A DNA stretch of 64,000 bases from Verrucomicrobiota bacterium (GTDB taxonomy: Bacteria; Verrucomicrobiota; Kiritimatiellia; SS1-B-03-39; UBA6053). Position numbers and translations under genes: made by a program. The notes beneath the pieces were generated by a model. It searched no databases. It worked only from the letters and a program-made list of their open reading frames with translations, and was not told the DNA's origin. Position 1 is the stretch's first letter, and every line of letters starts with the position of its first letter. The DNA is taken from contig JAFIGD010000005.1 of assembly GCA_020831625.1 (NCBI GenBank), positions 62,001-126,000 of the forward strand, in the 5' to 3' direction. This document shows, in pieces, positions 51,701-61,600 of the stretch.

Positions 51701-54700
51701 CAGCCCCTTCACGCGCACCCCCTCCGAATTCGACACCGGGCAGGTGGAACTGCGTTCCGACGGCAGCATCATCATGCGCTATCTGGACTATCAGAAGCTG
51801 CCGGGGGTGGATGAGTTTACCTTTGGCGGCCCCTTCTTTTTCAGCGCCGGTCTGCAGGACGGCAGTGCCTCCCGCGGCATGAACCCGATTTTCCGCAACG
51901 CCACGCCGTACAACCCGACCCCCGGCTCTGTGCTGGTGATGCGTCCCGAGGTCGCCGCCGCCTGGATTGTGCCCGACCGCACCGCCGGCACGCTGGCGTC
52001 TCTGGAAGGGCAGGGCACCCTGCGCCTCACCCTGGATGCGGGCCAGCTCCCCCCCGGTGTGTATCACAGCAGCATCGTCATCGACAGCGATGACACCGCC
52101 GGCAACGCCGCCCTGCGCATTCCTGTCACCTTCACCGTCAGCGAGACCGCCCCCAGTCTGGTGCTCACCTCCCCGGTGGCGGATCTCACCGTCGAACCCG
52201 GAAGCGATCTCAGCGTCACCGCCGTGTTTGACGGCGAGGGAACGCCTGCCGGTGATGTGGAGCTGCTCAACGGTGACCAGGTTCTCGCGACCGGGGATAC
52301 CTTCCTCTGGGAAAGCATCCCCGGCGGCTTTCACGAACTGACCGGCCGGGTGACCCTGGTCGGCAGCGGTCACACCGTCTATGCCCCGGTGCGGAACGTG
52401 CGCGCGGGCAAGGGCCTGCGGCTGCGCTGGGAAAGCGAAGACCTGCCCATGTACAGCGCCTCGCTGGTGGGCAATCCCATCCAGCTGCTGCAGCCTCCGG
52501 TGGTTTCGGCCAACCGTGTCAGCGCGGAACGTTTTGATATTACCCCTGTGACCCTCGATCCCGCGCACATCACCTGGTGGGGTTCGACCAACACCCGTGA
52601 TCCCAACGGACGCGACGGTGCCTTCAACATCGGCAACGCCGGACGCGAGCTGCGCCTCACCACCAACAACTACCGCAAGCATCCCTTCAGCTACACCGTC
52701 ACCCCCAACACCGTGCTCGAATTCGAGTTCAGGGCCTTCAATGATCCCGCCGACGCCGCCACCTTCGTCTATGGTCTCGGTTTCGCGGAAAACAACAACC
52801 TGAACGCCAACCGCGTCTTCCGTCTCCTCGGCAAACGCAACTGGGGGATCAACAGCTGTTACGGACAGTATCCCTACAGCCACTCCTTCCACTCCGGCCG
52901 CCGTCCCTGGGTGCGCTACCGCATTCCCGTGGGACAGCATTACACCGGCGACATGCAGCACCTTGTCTTCGTGGCCCATTCATTGGACAGCAACTTCAAC
53001 CTGTACTTCCGCGATGTGGACGCCGCCTTCCGCAATCTGCGTGTGTTCGAATCCACCGAGTCGGATGCCTTCTCCTTCGCCTGGAGTTTTAACGACACGG
53101 CCCGCACGGTGGACGGACCCGAGGCGATCCGCACCTATTTCAGTCCCGGCACCAAGGAAATCAACGTGACCGTCAGCGACGGTCCCTACCGCGCCAGCGC
53201 CACGCGTGTGCTGGAGCTGCCCGGTTCCGAAGTCTTCCGCGTGGCGGTGAATTTCCAACCCGAAACCGCCACCATCCCCGCCGGCTTTGTGGCCGACACC
53301 GGCAAGGCCTTCGGCGACCGCGCCAACGATTTGCGCTACGGATGGGACAGCGACCGGTCCGGCCAGACCCGCGACGACAACTGGCTGGTTTCCTACGGCT
53401 CGGAGCAGGGTGTGACCCGCATCCGCGCCGGCAACGGCGCCTCCTGGCGCATGGCCGTTCCCAACGGCATGTACGCCGTCACCGTCCACACCGGCGCCAG
53501 CGAGGAAAACAGCAACGCCCTGCTCCGCTTCAACGGGCAGACCCTGCTCGACCGCAACCTCGGCCAGCACGACTATGCCGAAGGCTCGCTCACCCTGCCC
53601 GTGAGTGACGGCGAAATCGTCATCAGCTCCCACCGCAACACCGCGTCTCTGCTCTACCTCGAAATCAACCGCGTGGACGATTTGCAGCGTCCGCCCACCG
53701 CGAGCTTCACCCTCAGCCCCCAGACCGGGAATGCGCCCCTGCCGGTGCAGTTCGACGCCGCCGACTCTTTTGACAGCGACGGCTCCATCGTGAGCTACGC
53801 CTGGGACTTCGGCGACGGTTTCACCGGCAGCGGCATGCAGACCCCGCACAGTTATCCCGTGCCCGGTGTGTATGATGTGACCCTCACCGTTACCGACAAC
53901 GACGGCCTCATTGGCCAGACCACCCTCAACGTGGTGGTGCACGGCACCGCCCAGCCCGCAGTGTGGGTGACCCCGCCGCCGCTGCCGCCCGCTGTGCCCC
54001 CGGCCTTCGGCGAACCGCAGCCGCAGCCCCGCCGCGAACTGTCCGAGGACGGCGGCAGCCTCGGCTACAGCGTGGTGCTCACCACCGCGCCCGCGCAGAA
54101 TGTGACGGTTTCCATCGGCACCGGCGACCGCGTCGAAGCCCAGCCCGCGTCGCTCACCTTCACCCCCGCGAACTGGGATCAGCCGCAGAGCGTGCAGCTT
54201 TCCGCCGTGGACAACGAAGTGGTCGATGGCGATGAATTTGTCAGTATCACGGCCACCGCCTCCAGCGGCGACAGCGGCTACGACGGTCTCGCGGGCGCGC
54301 CCTTCGACGTGTATGTTTTGGATAACGATGCCTACGGAACCGTGCAGTTCATTCAGTCCGCGGTGACCGTGAATGAAGACCACGGAACGCTTGAAGTTCA
54401 GGTCTCCCGTATTGGCGGACAGTCCGGCGAACTCACCGCGCAGTTCACCACCGTGGATGGAAGCGCATTGGCGGGAGAGGACTACACCGCCGTCAGCGGC
54501 ACCCTCACCTGGGCGCACAACGACACCGCCCACAAAAGCATCTTCATTCCCATTCTCGATGACAACGAGCCCGAGCCGCCGGAAACCTTCCTGGTGCAAC
54601 TCACCGCCGCCGCCAATGAGCTGGACGCCAGCGTGCTCGGCACGCCGGCCACGCTCACGGTGACGATTCTCGACGACGACAATGTCAACCCCGCCATCCT

Positions 54701-57700
54701 TCTGCAAAGTCCGGCGGACGGGGCCACCTTTGAAGTCGGGGATGTGGTGCCCCTCCAGGCCGAGGTCACCAGCAACACCGCGAACATCACCGAAGTGCGC
54801 TTTTTTGTGAACGGCAGCCATGTCAGCGCCCAAACCCAACCGTTTACAGGCAGCCTGTACAGCTTCAACTGGGTGGCAAGTGTCGGCGCGACAACCTGGC
54901 ACGTGCAGGCCTTCGATGACAACGCCGGAGAAAGCGTTTCCGAGACTCGGAACTTCACCCTCACTCCCGTTCCGAACATCGGAAACGGCGGATTTTTGAG
55001 GGAAATCTTCTATGATGTAACCGGGAACAATGTCTCCGATTTGGTGGGCAGTCCCGCGTACCCCGACGAGGCTGACCTTTTTGACTTCATTGACTCCGGG
55101 ACGATGGTGTATCAGAACAGCGCCACAAATTACGGCACCCGTCTCCGGGCCTACTTTGTGGCTCCGAAAACCGGAAGCTATCATTTTTATCTGAGCGCGA
55201 CTCAGCGGGCGGAACTCTGGCTGAGTTCCAATGAGCTGCCCGGGAATGCGGTGAAAATTCTCAACAATGTCGGGGCGCAAAATCCCGGGAATTGGGGGCA
55301 TGCCTCCCAGCGCTCCGCCGCAGTTCCGCTGGTCGCGGGGCAGCGGTACTACCTGGAGGCGCTCCACAAAGCGGGCACTTCCGGCACCCGCCACATTCAG
55401 GTGGGGGTGGAACTGCCGGGTGGTCAGTTGGAGCGCCCGATTCCGGTGGCGTTTTTGGAACCGTTTGACGGGGTGAAGGTTGAAACGTTGCCCCAGCTTG
55501 TGCTCGTGCCCGAGGGCGGCACCGCCCTGGTGCATGTGCGCCTGCGTCAGCAGCCTTTTGGGGAATTGACGCTGCAGAGCACGCTGATGGATCCGGTCGA
55601 CGGCGGCGAAAGTCTGGAAGTAATCGGCGGAAATACGCTCAATTTCACCCCCGCGAACTGGAATCAATGGCAGGTGATCAGCCTCTACGCGGCCCCCGAT
55701 GAAGATGCCATTGATGGCGAGGCCACCCTGCGCCTGGCTCTCAACAACGGCACCTGGTGGGACATCACCGCGCGGGAAATTGATGCCGAACTGAACCATG
55801 CCCCCACCGTGGGCATCATGAGCCCAACCACTTCTTCCGTCAACCTGCCCGCCGGGGTGGGACTGTTGCTGGAGGCGGACGCGGTGGATCTGGACAACGA
55901 TCCGCTCACGGTGCTCTGGGAACGCGTCAGCGGTCCGGGCTCCGTCACCTTTGATGACGCGTCCGCGCTGGAAACCGGGGCCCGCTTTTCCGCCGACGGA
56001 GACTACCTGCTGCGGATCACGGTGGATGACGGCGAATACAGCGCCAGCGCCTACGTGACAGTGTGGGTGAATCCGGCGGCGGTGACCGAGGCCAACCTCA
56101 CCACCACCCGCGGCGGTTCGCTGAGCATTGACGGGGGGAATTGGACGCTTTCCGGGGCGGGCCGCAGTGTTTTCACCAGTCCGGATTCGGCCCGCTTCGC
56201 CTACTCTGAACTCCGTGGTGATTTTGATGTCAGCGGGCGCATCGGATCTTTCAGTTCGGGTCCCAACTGGAGTTTCACGGGACTGCATGTTCGGAACAGT
56301 TTAAACGTCAATTCCAGTCACTTCACCGCCGGGGCGTACCGGGACGGGAATACCCGTCAAAGTTCGACCGTTCGGTATCGTATCAACGATGGAGATTCAG
56401 ACACCATTGGCGGACAAAACCTGCCGGGCACCCTCACCGACGGCTGGGTGCGTGTCACCCGAACGGGCAATACTTTCGGCGCTTTTCACTCCACGGATGG
56501 CAGCAGTTGGACTGAAAGGGTATCCGTCACGATTTCCATGGGTGCCACTGCTTTCGTTGGCCTGATTGTGGACAATCAATCGGACGGAACCACGCTTGCG
56601 ACCGCAAATTGGTCCAATGTCTCGATCCCCGCCACCGTCAATCTCGCCCCGCTCGTGGATGCCGGGCCGGACGCGACGGTGGATCTGGGCGACAGCCATA
56701 CGCTTGCCGCCAGCTTCAGCGGCGAGCACCTGCCGCAGGGGCCGCTGCAAACGCAGTGGCGGAAGATCTCCGGCCCCGGCGCGGTTTACGCCAATCCCGC
56801 GCCGCCGACGGAACCCGATGCGGCCGTCAGCTTTGAACTGCCCGGCGAGTACGTGCTGCGCTTCCTCGTCTCCAACGGCGAGGCGGTCACCTTTGACGAT
56901 GTGACGATCACCGTGGAGGGGAGTGAACCTCTCCCGCCGCCGCCAAGCGGGCTAACCGCCACCGCCATCGCGCATGACCGGATTGACTTGAGTTGGACGG
57001 ATCCGACTGATCCGTCGGATGAATTCCGTATCGAGCGCTCCGCCAGCGGCAGTACCGGCTGGTCGTTGCTGGCCACAGTCACCGGCACCAGCCACAGCGA
57101 CACGGGCCTTGCGGGCGGAAGCACCTGGTATTACCGCGTGATCACCCTGCGCGGCGGCCTGGAAAGCGTCCCATCCGGCACGGCCTCGGCCGCCACCCCG
57201 GCCGCGCCCGCCGGGCCGGTGATCACCACGCAACCGCAGTCGCAGAGCGTCTTCGAGGGCGCGAACGTCAGTTTCAGCGTCACCGCCACCGGCAATCCAG
57301 CGCCGGAGTACCAGTGGCGCAAGCACGGGGTGGACCTTTCCGGTGCGACCGACAGCACCCTGACGCTCACCAACGTTTCTTTTGGCGATACCGGCAACTA
57401 CACCGTCTTCGTTTCCAACGGGATTGGCGAGGGTGTTGAGAGCGATGTGGCGGCACTGTCGGTCAATGAGACCGGAAACCTGCTTATTTATGAAGGTTTC
57501 GACTACGACACCGCGCTCACGCATTTGCACGGCCAGGCGCCCACCGGCGAAGGGCTCGGCGGCACCTGGTCGCAGAGGCACACCGGAGCCGGCGAAAGCC
57601 ATGTGGTGGACGGGCTGACTTTCGGCCCCCTGGTGGTCAGCGGCAACGCCTTCCAACTGCTCGGGGACCGTTTGACCAGCAGCCTAGACCGCTATAACGT

Positions 57701-58535
57701 CGTATCGATTCCCGTGACGGCCTCCAGCACCGCGGACACGCTGTGGACCAGTCATCTGGTGGAATTCCGGGTGCGGGACGAGGAACTCACCAATAACAGC
57801 GCCAACCCCGATTCCCGCTGGCAGGACCGGGTGGCCCTTTTTCCCGGTCAAATGGGGCGAAGCGACATCCCGGACATTGGCTTTTCCGGGACCCGGGATC
57901 AGTCCACCAGCCAGGGCCGGGTCGGCCTGGCCGGGGGCAACACCGACGGGGGCGCGGGGCTTGCCTTCGGGGAAACCCATATAATTATCGGAAAAATCAC
58001 GGGAATGCATCAAAGCGGATCCGTCACCAAAGCCGCGACCCTGTGGGTACTGAATTTGGCGGATTTCGAGGCCTTTGTCGCCGCCGGACGGACCGAGGCG
58101 GATCTGGAGGAGCACCATCGGTTCACACTCACCCGGACCGTCACGAATGAAACGGAACTCACCCTCGGCGGGCACCTGAATCTGCACACCCTCGATTGGA
58201 ATGTCCGCAATTTCTTCCCCGTCTACGATGAAATCCGCTGGGGAGCGGATTTACAGGCGGTGACGCCGGTGGCCGGATCGCCGCTTCCGCCCCTGATTCC
58301 TCCGCAACTGAGCGGGTTGTTGATGATGGAAAACGGCCGGGGCATTCGGATCCAGACTCAAAGCGACTTTGAGTATCTGCTGGAATACAGCGACACTCTT
58401 CTGGACGATCCCGAGTGGCTGCCCATGGGTGGTTGGACCCGCGGCAACAACAGCGATCTGGATCTCATGGATGAAACACCCGACGTTCAACAACGTTTTT
58501 ATCGTCTCCGCATGCGCCGGGGTGTTGGGGAATAG
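48786..58535 (+). CDS. Giant secreted subtilisin-like protease, multidomain
   Basis: The 3249-residue protein begins with a signal or anchor helix (residues 1-28). A TDPTDLSD-type repeat stretch follows (about 47-78), then a prodomain. The S8 protease is at about 255-540: D275 in VIDSGVD, H329 in RHGTHVAG and S495 in GTSMASPH give a complete triad. Downstream, in order, are a carboxypeptidase-regulatory-like repeat (about 680), malectin-like (1480-1630), PKD (1637-1715), two Calx-beta (1755-1980), an Ig-like domain, PA14 (2065-2230), a PKD/cadherin-like region, Fn3 (2717-2805) and Ig (2810-2895). A C-terminal beta domain ends in FYRLRM. It is probably a cell-surface or released adhesin-protease. 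The base pattern shifts from G-rich to C-rich after the protease. Confidence 0.88.
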   Translation: MKKYTPLFALVLIGFLYLGRALWSNAAGKPVPARGMPDAPSVEPQALTDPTGLTDPSAQADQTDPTDLSDWTDLTDRPVAPEANYAVNDPQGVISPVVHLVAGAVELERRELEPDAQGRPGRLRLMRADAFKYPLLRVEERFGTYANGELNPFPEVLVSVADHVMLQFDPARDEAELEALTRSLGGRIRERLLRPGLVLMELPEAHLDALPNAIASLGAQAGVRFAEPDWVVGHLAGVTPNDPDFAALWGLPKIEAPLAWEITTGRRNVVVGVIDSGVDYNHPDLQANIFYNTGESVNGTDSDGNGFVDDIRGWDFYDNTNDPMDENRHGTHVAGTIAAVGNNNLGITGVAWETRIMPLRFLGATGSGTTSGGINSIAYATLMGVDMTNNSWGGGGFSRALYDTIAEARDAGILFVAASGNSGAPDPGFPARYGNTGLPEGLPPLDNVISVAASENTASDSLASFSNLRAHIAAPGVGIYSATLGNGYESLSGTSMASPHVAGAAALLLAVQPDLEYSVVKNMLLTHVDKRLSDPVYELYIHSQGRLNINSTLRNLNIPIMVHTATALTDLNGPRAGNGVINPGETIELTLSLRSVGMIDTENVVATLSADSSYVTVTQATRVYGDFERYETVDNTQPFVFTVDTSPPTPYVIPFQLTITANEGGPWVEEIPLTVYTSVDVSGTVRHLDGSPFAGAEVVYSGPFSGSAPAGVDGTFAFEMVDGTYKVFAEAPGFRRSPTRLHTAPPGITELNFVLGSSVIGSSLAAVEAEARPGGRVELSIDLSNSGNLPLNWQLRETEYGFEFFENGLNDSGRPDLHWKEIRQEQGGPGTRISWWELNSPVPVTSGGVPTGWSGMERWSHGPLSFDFEFPFYGQRFSSARVNNAGWLGFTSVTRGVFYNAVAPMPDESFMDYKIAFQWALREAGRSDTNGPTHQKPNQSSWHNQSGFGDTLHAYAHNWDDHSWVFTWHQWGSPFTRTPSEFDTGQVELRSDGSIIMRYLDYQKLPGVDEFTFGGPFFFSAGLQDGSASRGMNPIFRNATPYNPTPGSVLVMRPEVAAAWIVPDRTAGTLASLEGQGTLRLTLDAGQLPPGVYHSSIVIDSDDTAGNAALRIPVTFTVSETAPSLVLTSPVADLTVEPGSDLSVTAVFDGEGTPAGDVELLNGDQVLATGDTFLWESIPGGFHELTGRVTLVGSGHTVYAPVRNVRAGKGLRLRWESEDLPMYSASLVGNPIQLLQPPVVSANRVSAERFDITPVTLDPAHITWWGSTNTRDPNGRDGAFNIGNAGRELRLTTNNYRKHPFSYTVTPNTVLEFEFRAFNDPADAATFVYGLGFAENNNLNANRVFRLLGKRNWGINSCYGQYPYSHSFHSGRRPWVRYRIPVGQHYTGDMQHLVFVAHSLDSNFNLYFRDVDAAFRNLRVFESTESDAFSFAWSFNDTARTVDGPEAIRTYFSPGTKEINVTVSDGPYRASATRVLELPGSEVFRVAVNFQPETATIPAGFVADTGKAFGDRANDLRYGWDSDRSGQTRDDNWLVSYGSEQGVTRIRAGNGASWRMAVPNGMYAVTVHTGASEENSNALLRFNGQTLLDRNLGQHDYAEGSLTLPVSDGEIVISSHRNTASLLYLEINRVDDLQRPPTASFTLSPQTGNAPLPVQFDAADSFDSDGSIVSYAWDFGDGFTGSGMQTPHSYPVPGVYDVTLTVTDNDGLIGQTTLNVVVHGTAQPAVWVTPPPLPPAVPPAFGEPQPQPRRELSEDGGSLGYSVVLTTAPAQNVTVSIGTGDRVEAQPASLTFTPANWDQPQSVQLSAVDNEVVDGDEFVSITATASSGDSGYDGLAGAPFDVYVLDNDAYGTVQFIQSAVTVNEDHGTLEVQVSRIGGQSGELTAQFTTVDGSALAGEDYTAVSGTLTWAHNDTAHKSIFIPILDDNEPEPPETFLVQLTAAANELDASVLGTPATLTVTILDDDNVNPAILLQSPADGATFEVGDVVPLQAEVTSNTANITEVRFFVNGSHVSAQTQPFTGSLYSFNWVASVGATTWHVQAFDDNAGESVSETRNFTLTPVPNIGNGGFLREIFYDVTGNNVSDLVGSPAYPDEADLFDFIDSGTMVYQNSATNYGTRLRAYFVAPKTGSYHFYLSATQRAELWLSSNELPGNAVKILNNVGAQNPGNWGHASQRSAAVPLVAGQRYYLEALHKAGTSGTRHIQVGVELPGGQLERPIPVAFLEPFDGVKVETLPQLVLVPEGGTALVHVRLRQQPFGELTLQSTLMDPVDGGESLEVIGGNTLNFTPANWNQWQVISLYAAPDEDAIDGEATLRLALNNGTWWDITAREIDAELNHAPTVGIMSPTTSSVNLPAGVGLLLEADAVDLDNDPLTVLWERVSGPGSVTFDDASALETGARFSADGDYLLRITVDDGEYSASAYVTVWVNPAAVTEANLTTTRGGSLSIDGGNWTLSGAGRSVFTSPDSARFAYSELRGDFDVSGRIGSFSSGPNWSFTGLHVRNSLNVNSSHFTAGAYRDGNTRQSSTVRYRINDGDSDTIGGQNLPGTLTDGWVRVTRTGNTFGAFHSTDGSSWTERVSVTISMGATAFVGLIVDNQSDGTTLATANWSNVSIPATVNLAPLVDAGPDATVDLGDSHTLAASFSGEHLPQGPLQTQWRKISGPGAVYANPAPPTEPDAAVSFELPGEYVLRFLVSNGEAVTFDDVTITVEGSEPLPPPPSGLTATAIAHDRIDLSWTDPTDPSDEFRIERSASGSTGWSLLATVTGTSHSDTGLAGGSTWYYRVITLRGGLESVPSGTASAATPAAPAGPVITTQPQSQSVFEGANVSFSVTATGNPAPEYQWRKHGVDLSGATDSTLTLTNVSFGDTGNYTVFVSNGIGEGVESDVAALSVNETGNLLIYEGFDYDTALTHLHGQAPTGEGLGGTWSQRHTGAGESHVVDGLTFGPLVVSGNAFQLLGDRLTSSLDRYNVVSIPVTASSTADTLWTSHLVEFRVRDEELTNNSANPDSRWQDRVALFPGQMGRSDIPDIGFSGTRDQSTSQGRVGLAGGNTDGGAGLAFGETHIIIGKITGMHQSGSVTKAATLWVLNLADFEAFVAAGRTEADLEEHHRFTLTRTVTNETELTLGGHLNLHTLDWNVRNFFPVYDEIRWGADLQAVTPVAGSPLPPLIPPQLSGLLMMENGRGIRIQTQSDFEYLLEYSDTLLDDPEWLPMGGWTRGNNSDLDLMDETPDVQQRFYRLRMRRGVGE

Positions 58536-58565
58536 GCCTGATAATAATTGTCAAAAACATATGAA

Positions 58566-58598
58566 TACCGTCTGTTAACGGTAAACGAAGCAATCGTT
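58566..58598. promoter_or_regulatory. Two small inverted repeats between the giant genes
   Basis: TACCGT, six bases, ACGGTA (58566-58583) is followed at once by AACGA, five bases, TCGTT (58584-58598). They lie in the 102-base gap ahead of the metalloprotease gene. There is no T tract, so an operator or leader structure is more likely than a terminator. Confidence 0.35.
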
Positions 58599-58637
58599 AA
58601 ACATCTTAGCGGGCTTTGGTTACTATGAGAGAAGCGA

Positions 58638-61600
58638 ATGAAAACCAAAATCCGTTTACTCCTTGTGTTGCTCCTGCTCGTGTTGACGGGGCTTTTCCTG
58701 CGATTGAATGAAGGCGCGGAGGCTCCGTCCGAAGCCGTCGCGCCGTTGGACAAACCGGCACTCGCTGAAGCTTCCCATTCCGGGGAGACGGCGGTTCCAG
58801 CGAAGGCTTCGGAATCGGCGGAGGAACGCGGGCAAAACGGGTTTGAGTCGGTCGAGGCACCGGTACTCACCGCGGCGGACCGGGTAGACGCGGAGGGCAT
58901 GCCCGCGCCGGTGATTCCCCGCGGACTGCACAACCGCCGGGTGTTGGACACGCCCGGGCGCACGCGGCTGGAGCCGGGCACCGGGGAACCCGTGCGGGTG
59001 TTTTTGGATGTCCGCCCCGCACGGGAGAACTCGCCTTTTGCCCGGGACGCATACACCCTGGACGCGGTGGAGGCTTCGATATCCCACCGCCTGTTTCATG
59101 ACCTGGCGGGCGGAATCAGCAGTCGGCTGATCCTGCCGCTGACCGTCGGGGAGGAGGTGGAGGTCAATGTGTACGAAATCGTGCACCGCGGCGAACACAC
59201 CTTCACTTTCATGGGGAAAATTCCCGGGGACCACGACAACGATGTGATTCTGGTGTACAACGAGGGGACGGTGGGGGGCTCGATGACGTTGTTTGACCCT
59301 GAAAGCGGCGGGGCGCGGCACTTTCAGTTTCAGGGAATGGAGGAGGGGGTGATTGCGATCAGAGAACTGGACGGGGAGGCTTTTATGGAAAGTGATTGCG
59401 GCGGGGTGATTCCGGGAGAGCAGCTCTTTGACGGCGCGGAGGCTGCGGGCGGGGACCTGGAGGGTGAAGAGGGCGGTTTGTCCGCCGGTGACGGCTCCTC
59501 AAAGCATATTGTTGACATTGTGGTGGGATACAGCATCCGCGCCCGGAACAACGGCGGGGGCACCGCCGGGATCGAAGCCACGATTATCGCCTCCGTGGAC
59601 CGGATGAACCTGGCTTTCACCAACAGTCTGGTGGACAACGCGGAACTGGTGCTTCTGGGAATGATTGAAGATCCGGACTATGCGGAGCCGGGCACGGGCA
59701 GCAGTTTGCTGGATGAACTCAACGACCTGAATAATCCGAACAGTGAAACCTTTTCGGTGGTCAAGGATCTCCGCAACGCCCTGGGGGCGGACAAGCAGGC
59801 GTTTATTGTGAATGACGCGGATGGCGGGGATGCCGGCCGGGCGTTTTATCCCGGGTTCTCCTCCGTCACCGCCCGCACCTACATGACCTCCACCACAATT
59901 ACCTTCGTGCATGAGGTGGGGCACAACTGGGGTTTGGCCCACTCCTGGGGGGACAGCTCCTGGTCAGCCGACACCAGTAAAAACGCCAACAATTTTGGCT
60001 GGCGTTTCCAGAGCGGGAGTACCAAGCGGCGAACGGTTCAATCCTATGACTGGGGATGGCAGCGGGTGCCCTGGTTCGGCAATCCCGATGTGACCCACCC
60101 CAGCCTGAACGTGAAAGTCGGGGCGGCAGACGGTTATAACGCCAGTGGCGACAACACCACGGACAGCCGCTATGTGAACGGGGGCCTGGAGGGCGGATTG
60201 GGCGCGGGGTTTGACGGGAGCAACGCGACTTTGGGCGCACGCGCGGCCCACACCCTCATCGCCCGGGCGCAGGAACGCTCGAATCTTCGCGCCCGCGCGG
60301 CTCTTGGCGTTACCCGTCCCGCGCCGGGACAGGACGTGGAAATCAACCAGACCTTCTCCCTGGAGTGGGTCGGCGGGGCCTGGCTGGATGTGGTGGACGT
60401 CGAATTGTTGAAAGGCGGCGTCCCGGTGGAAGTTATTGCCCAGGGCATTCCCAACCAACACCGGGTGCTGAACTGGACACCCGCCGATCTGACGCGGGGG
60501 AGTGATTATCAGATCCGCCTCACGCTGAACAACGGTGAAGAGGCCTCCCTCTCGGAGCCCTTCAGCATTGACCCCCTTTATCCCCGGGTGGTGGACACGT
60601 TCGTGGACCCGACCGGTGTGGCTCAACCCGGATTGGAAAGCGTTTCCGTGACCTTTAACCGTCCCATGGATCCGGACGGCTTCTCGATGTCACAGGACGT
60701 GACCCGCTTTGTCGGCCCCGGCGGCGCGGATGTCACCGGCAGTCTCTCCGGCGTGAGCTGGAGCGGGAATGACACGGTGCTGACTTTTCAGTTCTCTCCG
60801 CTCACAGAGGAGGGGTACTATCGTCTGGATTTTGGGCCCGACATTCAGGATCTGCGCGGTTTCGCCATGGATCAGAACGACAATGCGGTGCCGGGCGAGG
60901 CGGAGGACGGTTTCGGGTTTTCGTTCCGGGTCTCTTCTGGCATGACGGGCGGCGTGCAGCCGCTCCTGCAAACGGATTTTGACAGCGGTCATTCTTTCAG
61001 CCTGGAGGGCGGCTGGGCCGTGGGTGAGCCGAACCAAGGCCCCAACGGACCGGTCGCCGCCTTTTCCTCACCGAATGTGCTCGGGACCTATCTGAATGGG
61101 GACTATTCTGCAAATGTGAATATCTTCGCGACGACGCCCGCTTTCTCCACCCTGAACGCGGAGAATGTCACCGTCAGTTTTCAGCGTTTTCTGGGCCTTC
61201 GATATGACAATCGGGGAGGGCCAAATCGAAAACGGGATTTCGCTCGGATTCACTATTCGGTGAATGGAGCCGCATGGCAGCCGCTTTGGGTGAATACGGA
61301 GGAAGTAAACGGTGATTTAATCGACCCAGGCTGGGTATCCCGGTCATACGATCTTCCGACTGCGGTAAACAACCAATCGAATGTCCGCCTGCGCTTTCAA
61401 TTGGAAACCGACGATGCGGAGCATTCCTTTGGCTGGAACATCGACGACCTCCTCGTCACCGGCGAGTTTGAAACCCTGATTCCCCCCGCCCCGGCCCCTT
61501 ATGTGGCCGGGCATTTTCCCGAAGGCGCGGTGATTGTGTCGCCGACCTCGTTTTGGATCGATTTTGACCAGCCCATGGACACCGGGAGTTTCTCGCTGGG

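Noticed and set aside
52980-56288. 1102-codon open frame antisense to the giant subtilase
   Set aside because: It arises from the codon pattern of the real gene. The sense frame has recognisable PKD, Calx-beta and PA14 domains, while the antisense frame shows none.
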